Of a stretch of DNA of 63,025 nt, positions 1 through 8,936 are shown piece by piece. The DNA is from Lachnospiraceae bacterium (GTDB lineage: Bacteria; Bacillota; Clostridia; Lachnospirales; Lachnospiraceae), in the NCBI GenBank assembly GCA_022797375.1, contig JAAWKM010000002.1, positions 1 to 63,025 on the forward strand. Reading direction: 5' to 3'. The position numbers and the translations under genes are program-made. Position 1 is the stretch's first letter. Every line of letters starts with the position of its first letter. The notes under the pieces were generated by a model. It did no database searches. It was not told where the DNA came from and saw nothing but the letters and a program-made list of their open reading frames with translations.

Positions 1-38
1 CCTGGGAAAGAAGAGGAAGATACTCTTTTTCCCAAGGC
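1..38. other. Hairpin at the left window edge
   Basis: The first 38 bases form an imperfect inverted repeat (CCTGGGAAA arm against TTTCCCAAGG arm). On the minus strand it could act as a distant terminator for the KAP gene, but it lies over 300 bp past that stop codon and has no clean T tract. Confidence 0.4.
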
Positions 39-54
39 CTATATTATTAGTAGA

Positions 55-105
55 ATAAATTATAATCTGCCATCAGCAAAAACTTTGTCTGCAACAACAT
101 AGTAT
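55..105. repeat. Left arm of a terminal inverted repeat
   Basis: Positions 55-76 are a perfect 22-bp inverted match to 62950-62971. The match continues inward without gaps to 105, ending in a second perfect block, CATAGTAT. The arm starts 54 nt from the left edge and its partner ends 54 nt from the right edge. Between here and the KAP gene I see no gene, only scattered GCCA/GCAAAA words such as those at 71, 128 and 174, which weakly resemble the motif cluster at the right edge. It looks like a transposon end, but no target-site duplication is visible. Confidence 0.65.
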
Positions 106-352
106 AAAATCCTATCTAATCTTGTATCGCCACTTTCTTATTTTTTATTATACCATAGTTATAAAATTGTTAATGCCAAAGATAACTTAAATTATGGTAT
201 CTTGAACCTTGTTACCGTTTTGTTAACCTGTTTCAGAATACCAATCATTTGTACAAAAGATTAGACAAGAAGCATGCATTGCTTTTCAGCTTTTAAACTA
301 CTATCCTTCTATCCTTATACAAAAAATCTAAATACTTTCATAATCTTTTCTT

Positions 353-3169
353 TTATTCATTAGATTTACAATACTTTGTAAATCTAAATATATTAATCTT
401 TATAATACAAACTATATCCTTTCCCTCTTCATCGGTAGCATTATCTAATTTACAAACTTCTTCAGAAAGTTCTTGTAACAAATTGTTTACCTCTTTTTCT
501 TTTTCCTCAAACCATCCTGGGTTTGATTCATAATTATTTACAATTTTCCTTGACAAATATAGTAAAAATTTAGAAAATTCAGGTTTATAGCAATTATTTT
601 TTGATTCATAAAATCTTTTAAGAACTTTCAAAGCCTGAAACAAAGTAGAAACATTCAAAAACACACTGTCATTAAACGAATATATTTGCAAATTAAAATA
701 TTGTTCAAATGATGGCAGGCTATTTTCATCTGCTCTGTTAAGACTATTTTCCAAATTATTCCAAAATTTGCATATATCAAAAATTATGTTAATATCTTTG
801 AAAAGGTCTTCATAATTAATTTTTAGATCCCTATAATTTTCCCGTTGCAATTCATCTCTCAAATGATTAAAATACCTCTTAATATTTCCTAATTTATCAG
901 GTCCATCTATTAAACCATGGAATAAATAATCCTCATCAATTACTTTCAACCTTTCAAAAAGAGAATCAATATCATTAACTAAAGTAATTTGCATATTTTC
1001 ATATACTTTATTGGTTTGAAACAAAACCAATAAAATTTTTATAAACTTCATTAAACTGTCCCTGACAACCCTTCTTATTATGTAATATCTTTTTCTTAAA
1101 CATATAGCCTTTTCTGTTTCAGTTAATTCCAAACCTGCCAGACAACAAGCCAATTGTTTTGAAAAATCAAGGAATTCCCTATTATTTTTCTTAAAATAAA
1201 TTGATTGCTGTGATATCACATCAAAAAATTCTGATAAAAACTTTGCTCTTTCATAATTATTATTAAATTTTTGAATTTCAATCACTTTTAAAACTTTATA
1301 GAAATTATCTAAGGACTGGGAATATTTTATATATTCATTTACATGTGCAATATCAGTTCTTTCACTATTTAACTCAGCTAAATACTTTTCTCTTTGGGTT
1401 TGAACCTGTGAATAATCAATGATATCTAAATTATATATTATGTAGTTTAAAACATATCCCTTATTTTCGCTTAAAAGCCCTATATTATATTTAAAGCCAA
1501 AAATAATTTCAAAACTGTATGGGGGATAGTTTGTCTGAAATTCTGTAATATCCCTGCTTATTTTAATATTGCTATACATCCTTGGTAAAATATTTTTAAC
1601 AAACTGTACTTCTATTATAGCTTTAAGCCAGTCCTCCCTCTGAAAGTCCATACTACACTCATCTATCACTGTATTAAGATTGGATAAATCCCTTTTTATC
1701 CCTTTCAGATAATTTTTTAACTTCCTGGAATTAGTTATATTTTCTTCTATTTCTAATATTGTTTCTTTAATTTCCTTTATTCTATTCTCATTATCTGTTT
1801 TTTCACAAATACTATTTTTAATGTATCCATCCAATTTGGACACTTCTGTCTGGCAAGACTCTAATACATTTTCAGGAAAATTGCAAATTATTGCCCTTAT
1901 TTTTTCCGCATTTCTTCCTTTTTTTAGAATATTCTTTATTTCCTCAAAAAATTCATCACCTAAAATATTATTAATATGATACATCAATATTTCCTGACAG
2001 TTTCCCTTGCATAACTCCAGTGTATAGCTAATATACTTTTCAATATGATTTGCATCATACACTTCATTTAAAAATTTTTTCTTATCAACCAGAAAAATTG
2101 TTTTGCAATTAATAAGTTCAGTGCTTTCCCTTATGACTTTAAACATTTTTATCTGGTACTCTTCACCACATCTGTCCAGATCATCTATAATTATGTAAAC
2201 TGTTTTATTTAATTCTGATAATTTACTATTTAGATATTCCTTACTATCACCTTTTATATTCATGCCCAACAAACCTGTAACTATATTGAAAAACTTCAAC
2301 CCTGTTTCATCTAATAATCCTGAAAATGCAACAAAATATTTTTCTATTAAATTGTCATTTTCAATAAAAATATTATTTTCCTTCAATATTCCCAATAATT
2401 TTTCTGATATTTCCAACAATGTATCCGAAGAAGTCTTTTCACTCCCTGCTTGGATCCATATAAAACAATCTTCTTTTAATTTCTTTTCCAATGCCTTAAT
2501 AAAACTGCTTTTACCTGATCCCCATTCACCAGAAACCATTATTGCATATGGTTCATATTTTTGTTGCTCTAATACAGAAACAAATTTTTCTAACTGCTTC
2601 TTTCTTGTATAATATAAATCAGTATTTGGATAATCATATTCCTTTGCTGTCTCTTCCCTATATTCAATCCTCATCCTTTCATTATATATCTTAACTCTTT
2701 CATAAAATATCTTTATCATTTCAATACAAATGATTGCCAATGTCCCAGTAAATCCCTCAACTAATTCTAAATGTTGTGTGATAACTAATAGAAATAATTC
2801 AAAAAATATCACATATTGGATATACTTACAAGCCTGCAATACAGGTCCATGAATATTCTTATACATAATACAATGCAACACCATTCCTATCAAAATAATC
2901 CCAAGTACAATAACAAAAATTACAACATTAAAATTTTCATATTCTATTTGAGGAGCCAACCCCAATAAACTGGTGACTTCTCCAAAACAAATAACTACAA
3001 ATATATAAAAAGCATATTTCATCATTTTATTGATAATTTGAATTTTATTTTCTTTTGTATTGATCAGGATACTTGCTATAATAGTCAAAAATATTATAAT
3101 CAAACCAATAAGTATATCATTTTTGAAAATATAATATTCACTGATTATACTTTCCATAACCCTTATCAT
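353..3169 (-). CDS. Membrane-anchored KAP-family P-loop NTPase
   Basis: The 938-residue protein has about four hydrophobic membrane segments in its first 160 residues. A Walker A motif (GEWGSGKS, near residue 211) and a Walker B motif (IIIDDLDRC, near residue 325) follow, then a long helical C-terminal half without recognisable catalytic residues. This is the KAP P-loop NTPase layout, in which membrane helices are tied to a STAND-like ATPase. Family members are often encoded in phage-defence and mobile regions, but the role here is inferred. I chose the ATG at 3169 because AAGGAGG precedes it at ideal spacing; an ATG 14 codons upstream has no ribosome-binding site. It is the first gene inside the left terminal repeat and appears to be a single-gene unit. 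Confidence 0.85.
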   Translation of the reverse strand: MIRVMESIISEYYIFKNDILIGLIIIFLTIIASILINTKENKIQIINKMMKYAFYIFVVICFGEVTSLLGLAPQIEYENFNVVIFVIVLGIILIGMVLHCIMYKNIHGPVLQACKYIQYVIFFELFLLVITQHLELVEGFTGTLAIICIEMIKIFYERVKIYNERMRIEYREETAKEYDYPNTDLYYTRKKQLEKFVSVLEQQKYEPYAIMVSGEWGSGKSSFIKALEKKLKEDCFIWIQAGSEKTSSDTLLEISEKLLGILKENNIFIENDNLIEKYFVAFSGLLDETGLKFFNIVTGLLGMNIKGDSKEYLNSKLSELNKTVYIIIDDLDRCGEEYQIKMFKVIRESTELINCKTIFLVDKKKFLNEVYDANHIEKYISYTLELCKGNCQEILMYHINNILGDEFFEEIKNILKKGRNAEKIRAIICNFPENVLESCQTEVSKLDGYIKNSICEKTDNENRIKEIKETILEIEENITNSRKLKNYLKGIKRDLSNLNTVIDECSMDFQREDWLKAIIEVQFVKNILPRMYSNIKISRDITEFQTNYPPYSFEIIFGFKYNIGLLSENKGYVLNYIIYNLDIIDYSQVQTQREKYLAELNSERTDIAHVNEYIKYSQSLDNFYKVLKVIEIQKFNNNYERAKFLSEFFDVISQQSIYFKKNNREFLDFSKQLACCLAGLELTETEKAICLRKRYYIIRRVVRDSLMKFIKILLVLFQTNKVYENMQITLVNDIDSLFERLKVIDEDYLFHGLIDGPDKLGNIKRYFNHLRDELQRENYRDLKINYEDLFKDINIIFDICKFWNNLENSLNRADENSLPSFEQYFNLQIYSFNDSVFLNVSTLFQALKVLKRFYESKNNCYKPEFSKFLLYLSRKIVNNYESNPGWFEEKEKEVNNLLQELSEEVCKLDNATDEEGKDIVCIIKINIFRFTKYCKSNE

Positions 3170-3497
3170 TCTATCTGTCCTCCTTTTTATATCTAATACA
3201 GCAGATGTCATTGCTAAAATGTTTTTATACTATATTATCATACACTTTTTTACAACACCTTAAATAATACTTTTTATTACATATTATTCCGGTAAGAATT
3301 GCTTTAATAGCAAATAAGGTTAAAGTACTGATAATACCAGCCGAAATACGATTTTAATTATTAATAACATATGTCTTATATATTACAATACCAGCTGACA
3401 GTCTCTTTACAGAGAAACTTTTATCTGGTTATACTGTTGTAAAATAACAATTTGAAACAAATATTGGTTTATTTTAATGCTGTACCAAAATGTACAG

Positions 3498-3532
3498 AAA
3501 AAGCAGGATGCCCTCATAAAGAACTTCCTGCC
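3498..3532 (-). terminator. Rho-independent terminator after the Rpn-like gene
   Basis: Read on the minus strand, GCAGGA pairs with TCCTGC across a loop and is followed by TTTTT. It lies about 80 bp past the stop codon of the nuclease gene. I see no coding sequence in the rest of 3170-3608. Confidence 0.55.
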
Positions 3533-3608
3533 ATTAATATAAGACTTTAATACACAATTGCTATTTTTTAGTTTTAAACAAAATAGCCCATCCCTGTTTC
3601 TTCTACAA

Positions 3609-4538
3609 TTACATTGTCTGTAGCTGTTCCCTCTTCAATTTCAGTACAGTTTCTTCTGAAAGCCCTGAATATCTTATAATTTTATTTATTGGTTCATTTT
3701 CCTGCAACATTTCCATTGCCATTCTCTTTTTTGTAGCATTTTCAGCCTCAAATCTTTCGCTTTCAACATAAGTTTTTAATATCTCCTGTTCGTCATACAG
3801 CTCCATCATCATATCAACCACCTCCTGCTCCCTGCTTTCCAGATATTCTTTCAGGACATTTTTATCCTTACATATCCTGACTGCTTCCTGTATGGCTTTC
3901 CTTGTTCTGCCATAAACCTTTATCTGTCCATTACATACTTTCGTAAATTCAATATACTGGCTGATAATGTCACCATCCCTGCCATCATATATCATCTTTA
4001 CCTTTACATCAATACAAATATCTTTCCCATCAAAAAATTCTTCTTTCAAAGAAATTTCTTCTGGTCTTGTCTTCCTGTTTCCAGTATATATGACATATAA
4101 TTCTGGTTCAGGTATTTCCAGTTTTTTACTTTTATACAGGTTCTGTTTTGTTTTCCTGAAATATTCCCTGTATGTCTGCACCAGATACATCAAAGCCCTG
4201 AATATGATATTTACTGTCCAGGTAGCCTGGCATTCAACCAGTACCAGCAGGGTTGAACCAACCATGAAACCTATGTCATTGTAAATGTCATCAACAAGGA
4301 CATTGCTGACTGTCACTTCCTTTATGTCATCCTCCGTGACACTGCCCTCTGGATGGAGTGCCTGGTAAAGCTGCACCAGATACTTTTTCTCTTTGAATAA
4401 ATTTGTGAATACACTATCCTTGACAGTATGTTTTACCACACTGTTTTCTTTATTTGTGGAAACATTCTGTTCTTCTTCCAGTCCTGCCAACAGTGGCACC
4501 TCCTTGTAAAATCCATATTTACGACTTAATAATACCAT
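3609..4538 (-). CDS. Rpn-family PD-(D/E)XK nuclease (transposase-like)
   Basis: This 309-residue protein matches the Rpn (recombination-promoting nuclease) family. It opens with DSVFTNLFKEKKYL, followed by an acidic-hydrophobic core in which D (NDIGFMVG) and ExQ (LVECQATW) occupy the expected PD-(D/E)XK positions. The family's YREYFRKTK-like helix and a charged helical tail come next. Such proteins are known as RecA-independent recombination nucleases, are common in Clostridia, and are often mislabelled transposases. The ATG at 4538 lies 11 nt after AAAGG; a GTG three codons upstream is also possible. The gene follows the 85-residue gene at 4595-4852 by 56 bp, so they are probably co-transcribed. 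Confidence 0.8.
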   Translation of the reverse strand: MVLLSRKYGFYKEVPLLAGLEEEQNVSTNKENSVVKHTVKDSVFTNLFKEKKYLVQLYQALHPEGSVTEDDIKEVTVSNVLVDDIYNDIGFMVGSTLLVLVECQATWTVNIIFRALMYLVQTYREYFRKTKQNLYKSKKLEIPEPELYVIYTGNRKTRPEEISLKEEFFDGKDICIDVKVKMIYDGRDGDIISQYIEFTKVCNGQIKVYGRTRKAIQEAVRICKDKNVLKEYLESREQEVVDMMMELYDEQEILKTYVESERFEAENATKKRMAMEMLQENEPINKIIRYSGLSEETVLKLKREQLQTM

Positions 4539-4594
4539 AAAAACCACTGCCTTTCAATTCCCATAAAATCATCTTATAAAATTATCTTATAAAA

Positions 4595-4852
4595 TTATCT
4601 GCCCAGCAGCCTTTTTGCCCTTTCCTCCGATTCCAACGAAAAATCATCCAGTATTTTCCATGTTCTTTTATAATCATCCTTCTTTAATCCATCATCAACA
4701 TTCCGCTCAATTACATTGAATATCCTGCTGATTGCACCAAAATTCCCCTCATTAAACCCCAGAAACACTGCCTCACCAAACAATGCCTTATTAATTGCAA
4801 TATATGCATCGTATACATGCACCAGATCTGTCATATCCTTTACACTTATCAT
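4595..4852 (-). CDS. Small protein of unknown function (85 aa)
   Basis: I do not recognise this family. The protein is acidic and mostly helical, with a charged C-terminus (SEERAKRLLGR). The ATG at 4852 is chosen because GGAGG lies at good spacing upstream of MISVKDMTD. It is directly upstream of the Rpn-like nuclease on the same strand, which suggests co-expression, possibly as an accessory or modulator. Confidence 0.6.
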   Translation of the reverse strand: MISVKDMTDLVHVYDAYIAINKALFGEAVFLGFNEGNFGAISRIFNVIERNVDDGLKKDDYKRTWKILDDFSLESEERAKRLLGR

Positions 4853-5536
4853 TCTTATCCTCCTTCCTTCAGTCCTGCATATTCTTTGCTCCATACACAT
4901 AATAACATCAAAAACCTGCACAGAATTTTAGCAAAAATCCATACATGGCTGTCCACATACATGCTTTTGATACAATGACCTGGTATAAAACCGTCTATCC
5001 AGATAAACCTGCCATGCATATGGACAATTCAGGAATGCTATCCAATAAAACAAGAAATGGGATATACCAGCCTGGAAATGGGATAATTTTCAAAGCACAG
5101 GTTATCATTTTCCAAAAACCTGACCTGGAAGAACAGAAATAGATGGAATCATTGATACAGTATATACAAAAGAATTCTACTCCAAAAATATTCCTGAAAT
5201 TAAAAACAGCTTTCATCTGAAACTGCAAAAATTCAAAAGCAGATTAAAAAGTACAGAAAACAAAATAATTCGGATTCTGCTTAACAGCAGGCCTAATTTC
5301 CAAATGATTTCCTGTTAAAATAATAATAGCCAAAAAAATATATAAAAATGTTATGCGATTAAAACAGTACAGTTACAGCAGGCTCTGTGGGATTGTTCCG
5401 ACAAAAATAATTGTTTGTTAAAACAAAAAATGAAGAGGAATCTTCTTATGTCCCTCTTCATCTTTCCGATGAATGCCCACATATTTACAAGCCAGCACCA
5501 TATGCCATCTCTATTATTGTTGTATACACTATTTCA
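4853..5536. other. Non-coding stretch, about 680 bp
   Basis: No ORF here has a convincing ribosome-binding site. Short open frames on both strands have low-complexity, shadow-like composition. I see no tRNA, repeat array or strong terminator. Confidence 0.4.
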
Positions 5537-5992
5537 TCACCATTCCATTTTCATACTTTCCAATTTTTCCAGAATCAGCCCTTCTGCCCAGTCAGGTGAC
5601 ACAGGCCACCCTTCTATCCATATTTTCAGTGTATTTATCGGAATTTCAAACTGCTCCGCCATTTCCCTGACCGATAACCCGGCATCATCCATGGCTTTTT
5701 CGATTAATGAATCAACAAAAAAGCCATAATAATATTCCAGAATTTTCCCATCTAAATTTTTAATATATATTTCATCTTCTGTCTGCTCTACAGTATATTC
5801 CTCATACTGGCAGTTGTCATATATCTGTTCCACCAGATAATCCATAACCTGGTGGATTGCCAGGGAAGAAGATTCCGCCTCTGTTTCTTCGCTGCCGTAA
5901 TCAAAACCCTCCTGTGCTACTTCGCCTGTAATCACATCCTCTTTATCAGTCCAGTAAAAATTAACCATATATGTCCTTACTTGATTTTTCAT
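5537..5992 (-). CDS. Unknown protein with a C-terminal HTH-like segment (151 aa)
   Basis: The N-terminal two thirds is acidic (YWTDKEDVITGEVAQEG). The C-terminal 45 residues (SVREMAEQFEIPINTLKIW) look like a helix-turn-helix with the pattern used by XRE/NadS-type regulators. A role in DNA binding is inferred from that segment alone. AAAGGGG upstream of MKNQVRTY fixes the start at 5992. It stands alone on the minus strand with about 320 bp of empty DNA upstream. Confidence 0.6.
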   Translation of the reverse strand: MKNQVRTYMVNFYWTDKEDVITGEVAQEGFDYGSEETEAESSSLAIHQVMDYLVEQIYDNCQYEEYTVEQTEDEIYIKNLDGKILEYYYGFFVDSLIEKAMDDAGLSVREMAEQFEIPINTLKIWIEGWPVSPDWAEGLILEKLESMKMEW

Positions 5993-6314
5993 TAATATAT
6001 TCCCCTTTCCTGCTGTCAGCCGGTTCAAAGCCTGTCTGAAATATTTTACATAACTATCCGTGCCCTAAATTAACCATCCAGCATGGGTACCAGGCAAAGT
6101 TATATGTGCCCGCCTGTGTTTTCCTCCCCTCTCTGTTGCCATACCAGCAGGCATCTGCAAAAAAATTTTAGAAAATTACTTGTCCCTGCTTTTCTTGCTT
6201 ATTTCCCTGCCCAAACCATCCGGATGTCTGTTACATTTATAATATGGTAGAAAAAATTAGGAAGATCAAAAAAATTTCAATTTTTTTGTAAAAATTTTTA
6301 AAATATTATTTTTT
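5993..6314. other. Non-coding stretch downstream of the partition genes
   Basis: AT-rich, with a run of A/T homopolymers around 6255-6310 just past the ribbon-helix-helix gene's stop. No hairpin with a clean T tract and no ORF with a ribosome-binding site was seen. Confidence 0.35.
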
Positions 6315-6518
6315 CTATTCCCTCTTGCTTTCTTCTTTATGCTTTAAAACTTCAAATACCATTTGTTCCTCTTTGTCCAGCTTATGTTTTTTCAGATATT
6401 CTTTCATTGCAGCATTGCCTAGATTTTCAACAGTCTGCCCTGTTGCTGTTGCATATGCTTTCCATCCTGCAATATCTGAAACCATTGCCCGGAATGAAAA
6501 CACCTGCTTCTTTTGCAT
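6315..6518 (-). CDS. Ribbon-helix-helix partition partner (ParB/ParR-like)
   Basis: The 67 residues from MQKKQVFSFRAM resemble a CopG/Arc-type ribbon-helix-helix domain. A strand FSFRAMV is followed by helices with the WKAYATATGQT and AAMKEYLKK patterns. Directly downstream of parA, this is the expected place for a centromere-binding partner. The start is uncertain: GAGGG lies 17 nt upstream, farther than usual. The same frame stays open for another 60 codons upstream, but that part is Arg/Cys-rich and looks like a shadow of the 56-residue ORF at 6565-6735. A single-base loss would join that ORF to this one, so this may be the C-terminal half of one frameshifted gene. Confidence 0.5.
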   Translation of the reverse strand: MQKKQVFSFRAMVSDIAGWKAYATATGQTVENLGNAAMKEYLKKHKLDKEEQMVFEVLKHKEESKRE

Positions 6519-6564
6519 TTGATTCAGTTTATTTTCCCTCTTTTTATCTATTAATGTATTTTTT

Positions 6565-6735
6565 TTATTCTGGAATGTTTGGGGCCGTCTGAGGCTTCTG
6601 GATATCTTTTGGAGTATCTTTACCTGCTTCCTTCTGCTCCTCTGGCCGTTGAGCCTTTTGCATCTCTTTGTCCTTTTGCATCTGGTTTTCCGTTTCATCT
6701 ATCCCCTGCACCAGCTTCATGTTTAAATTTCCCAT
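6565..6735 (-). CDS. Acidic 56-aa ORF, probable N-terminal part of the ParA partner
   Basis: The ORF starts 2 bp after the parA stop (MGNLNMKLVQGIDETE) and is rich in Q, K, E and P, like the flexible N-terminus of centromere-binding proteins. It ends at a TAA just before an A8 run. Deleting one C from the CCCC run upstream of that stop would fuse it in frame to the ribbon-helix-helix segment. Slippage on the A8 run itself cannot bypass the stop, because the stop precedes the run. Confidence 0.4.
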   Translation of the reverse strand: MGNLNMKLVQGIDETENQMQKDKEMQKAQRPEEQKEAGKDTPKDIQKPQTAPNIPE

Positions 6736-6737
6736 AT

Positions 6738-7505
6738 TTACACACTGACCCTTTCTATAAATTCATCTATAAATCCCCTGTAGTCTTCCGCAACCTTGGC
6801 ATTGACAGCATAAGAAAACAAATCTTCTTTTGCGGTCTGGCTTTCCTGTATAGCGACCGCCTGCCTGATCCTGCTTTTAAAAACTTCTGTGCCTAATAAC
6901 TCCGCTGCAGAATTTAGTGATTTTTCCAGTAACCTGGATACATTGGTCCTGCTGTTATACTGTGTCAGCAGAATCCCCACAACAGGAAGTTCCCGTTCTG
7001 TTTCTTCTGCCACATCATTTAAAGTCTGTTTTAAAAGTCTTACCCCTTTTAAAGAAAAAGAATCTGCGGCCATAGGCACAACCACATGATCACTAGCCAG
7101 GAAGGTATTTAATGACAATACTCCCAAATTTGGCAGGGTATCAATTATGATGAAGTCATATCCCAAATTACTGTTTACAACTGCTTTTTGCAACATTTTA
7201 AGCCTGCCGACTTTTGTAAACTGTATATCCGCATTACACAACCCAAAACCGCCTGCCACTAAATCCAGCCTGTCCTTTACTGCCAGCTTTATATCATCAA
7301 TTCTTTTCTCCACACAATATACATGGTACAAACTTGGGCCTTCATCTGGCAATTCTAATTTAAAGCACATAGCCAGGTTAGCCTGTGGGTCATTGTCAAC
7401 CATCAGAACCCTGTATCCCTTATCAGCCAGTCCCACTGCCAGCACAGCCGCTGTTGTTGTTTTCTTTACACCGCCCTTAATATTAGATATTGAAATAATC
7501 TTAAT
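6738..7505 (-). CDS. parA: ParA-family partition ATPase with altered Walker A
   Basis: The protein (about 255 residues) carries the ParA/MinD/Soj set: an N-terminal IISISNIKGG strand and P-loop, DNDPQANLAMCF (A'), FIIIDTLPNLG (Walker B region) and VVVPMAADSFSLKG. ParA proteins polymerise on DNA to segregate plasmids. The deviant Walker A reads KGGVKKTTT instead of KGGVGKTTT. Both lysines that contact ATP remain, but the glycine before the catalytic lysine is Lys (codon AAG). No ATG follows the AAAGGGGG ribosome-binding site. The best-placed codon is ATT at 7505, six bases downstream and aligned with the usual ParA N-terminus. In-frame ATGs farther up fall inside upstream repeats, so I prefer the ATT start. 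Confidence 0.8.
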   Translation of the reverse strand: MKIISISNIKGGVKKTTTAAVLAVGLADKGYRVLMVDNDPQANLAMCFKLELPDEGPSLYHVYCVEKRIDDIKLAVKDRLDLVAGGFGLCNADIQFTKVGRLKMLQKAVVNSNLGYDFIIIDTLPNLGVLSLNTFLASDHVVVPMAADSFSLKGVRLLKQTLNDVAEETERELPVVGILLTQYNSRTNVSRLLEKSLNSAAELLGTEVFKSRIRQAVAIQESQTAKEDLFSYAVNAKVAEDYRGFIDEFIERVSV

Positions 7506-7544
7506 TATTTTCCCCCTTTCTGTTTGCGAAAACAAGCAGCAATA

Positions 7545-7556
7545 TCCGCATGCGGA
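7545..7556. promoter_or_regulatory. Palindrome upstream of parA (operator candidate)
   Basis: TCCGCATGCGGA is a perfect 12-bp palindrome with near-symmetric ATAT/ACAT flanks. It sits about 40 bp upstream of the proposed parA start, where an autorepressor would bind. The binding protein is unknown. Confidence 0.45.
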
Positions 7557-7616
7557 CATATAACCATGACCATACATAGACAAATATTTATACAGACATG
7601 CTGTCCTGTTTTCCAG

Positions 7617-7760
7617 TCAGCCTGCTTGTATATAGACCGATAATTATAACAGCCTGTCTTTTTGCTTGTATGACTGCCTGTTTACATGAAAAACCGCAGC
7701 ATTGTCCTTATACAGGCGGGAATACACATATACAGACAAACCTGTCTATATAAAAACTTG
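7617..7760. promoter_or_regulatory. Repeat-rich region upstream of parA, possible centromere
   Basis: Short words recur here: TGCTTGTAT at 7623 and 7660, several CCTGTCT/ACAGGC boxes, and an inverted repeat at 7729-7752 in which TATAxAGACA pairs with TGTCTxTATA across AACC. Plasmid centromeres often lie beside parA as clusters of such boxes. The stretch 7584-7965 contains no gene. Confidence 0.4.
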
Positions 7761-7965
7761 CAGCCATTACTACATACAGCCAACCAGATATGTATGCCTG
7801 CCACCAGAATATCATATACAATCCCGACACCAAACTGGCATAAATATGTCTTAAACAATCCTAAAAATATATCACAAAAAATTTTTATTGCAAAAGCAAA
7901 AGACCATCGCATTAAGTAAATTTTTTCTTAATGCAACAGTCCCATTAAAAATATATGTGCAATTG

Positions 7966-8652
7966 TTACTTATCAGCTATCTGGTGCCATTTGTCACTTT
8001 CAGAATCAAATACTATTCCCAGTCCTAACTCCATCTTACCATTTTCCTCAAAATAAAGTGTATACTTCTGGCTGCCCTGGTTTCCGACTTCATCAACCTT
8101 CATAACTGCATCTGATACCTTTGTCCATTTGCTCCCATCCCCAAAATCTTCTTCATGCATTACCGCCAGTATTGGTACCTCAAACCGAATGGCAGCCTGC
8201 CTGATGCCATGCAGGATTTCATATACATGCCTATAATCCATCTGCCCAATTTCCCCTTCAACAATTTTTTCAATAGAATCAATCACCACTAACCGTATGT
8301 GCGGATTATCTTCTAAAAAAATATCCATACCTTCTTTTATACTGTCACCAAAATACCCATATTTATAGGCATAGATTTCAAAAATCTGATTCAATACAGT
8401 GGTATATCCATTAAACATTTGCTGTGATCTTTCCCTGCTGGTTTCTAACGAAAACCAGACAACACTGCCAGACACCCTATTTTTCCAAATTCCTTTAATA
8501 TCCGCAATATATAAAGGAATGCTAAGGCCAAAAGATAATTCTCTTTGCTCCTTGGAGAGAACAAAAAGAATTAATCCAGGATTAAGCAGTCTGTCAACAA
8601 TATTTTCAACTCCGCCACCATAATTTCTTCCAGGTAAACCCTTTTCTGCCAT
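7966..8652 (-). CDS. RepA/AAA_25-like protein lacking Walker A
   Basis: This 228-residue protein aligns along its length with the RecA-fold core of the RepA-like protein at 39834-41018. Shared landmarks are the Walker B strand (IRLVVIDSIEKI), the PILAVMHEE strand and the C-terminal segment (FDSESDKWHQIADK against FDKDTCRWKYIGTEE). Where the paralogue has a GKS loop, this one has LSKEQRELSFG, so ATP binding by the usual loop is unlikely. It could be a regulatory or scaffold paralogue. AAAGGAGG at good spacing supports the start. Confidence 0.6.
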   Translation of the reverse strand: MAEKGLPGRNYGGGVENIVDRLLNPGLILFVLSKEQRELSFGLSIPLYIADIKGIWKNRVSGSVVWFSLETSRERSQQMFNGYTTVLNQIFEIYAYKYGYFGDSIKEGMDIFLEDNPHIRLVVIDSIEKIVEGEIGQMDYRHVYEILHGIRQAAIRFEVPILAVMHEEDFGDGSKWTKVSDAVMKVDEVGNQGSQKYTLYFEENGKMELGLGIVFDSESDKWHQIADK

Positions 8653-8936
8653 AATTTTAACCTCCTTTTACAATTCAATATTTTAAGCACAAATAAATAA
8701 TATCAAAAATAAAATATATAAAAATCCACAAAAATCATGATTAAAATATGGCCAGCCATATGGCTGTGTGATAGATAAAAAAATAGAAACATGAAAAAAC
8801 GAAAAAAGAAGTGGAAGGAACAATGTACCTCTGTTTGTATTTACCAAAATAAAGCCATCTGTAAACTGCAGCTTCTTTTTGACACCTGACCGTATACAAA
8901 TTTTATTAGTTACAGCATTTTGCCATGTATTTTATA

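Noticed and set aside
4945-5142. 65-codon plus-strand ORF
   Set aside because: No ribosome-binding site or promoter, and it continues into a frame full of stops.
6558-6567. Programmed frameshift at the A8 run after parA
   Set aside because: The in-frame TAA comes before most of the run, so slippage on it cannot bypass the stop; a change in the upstream CCCC run is needed instead.
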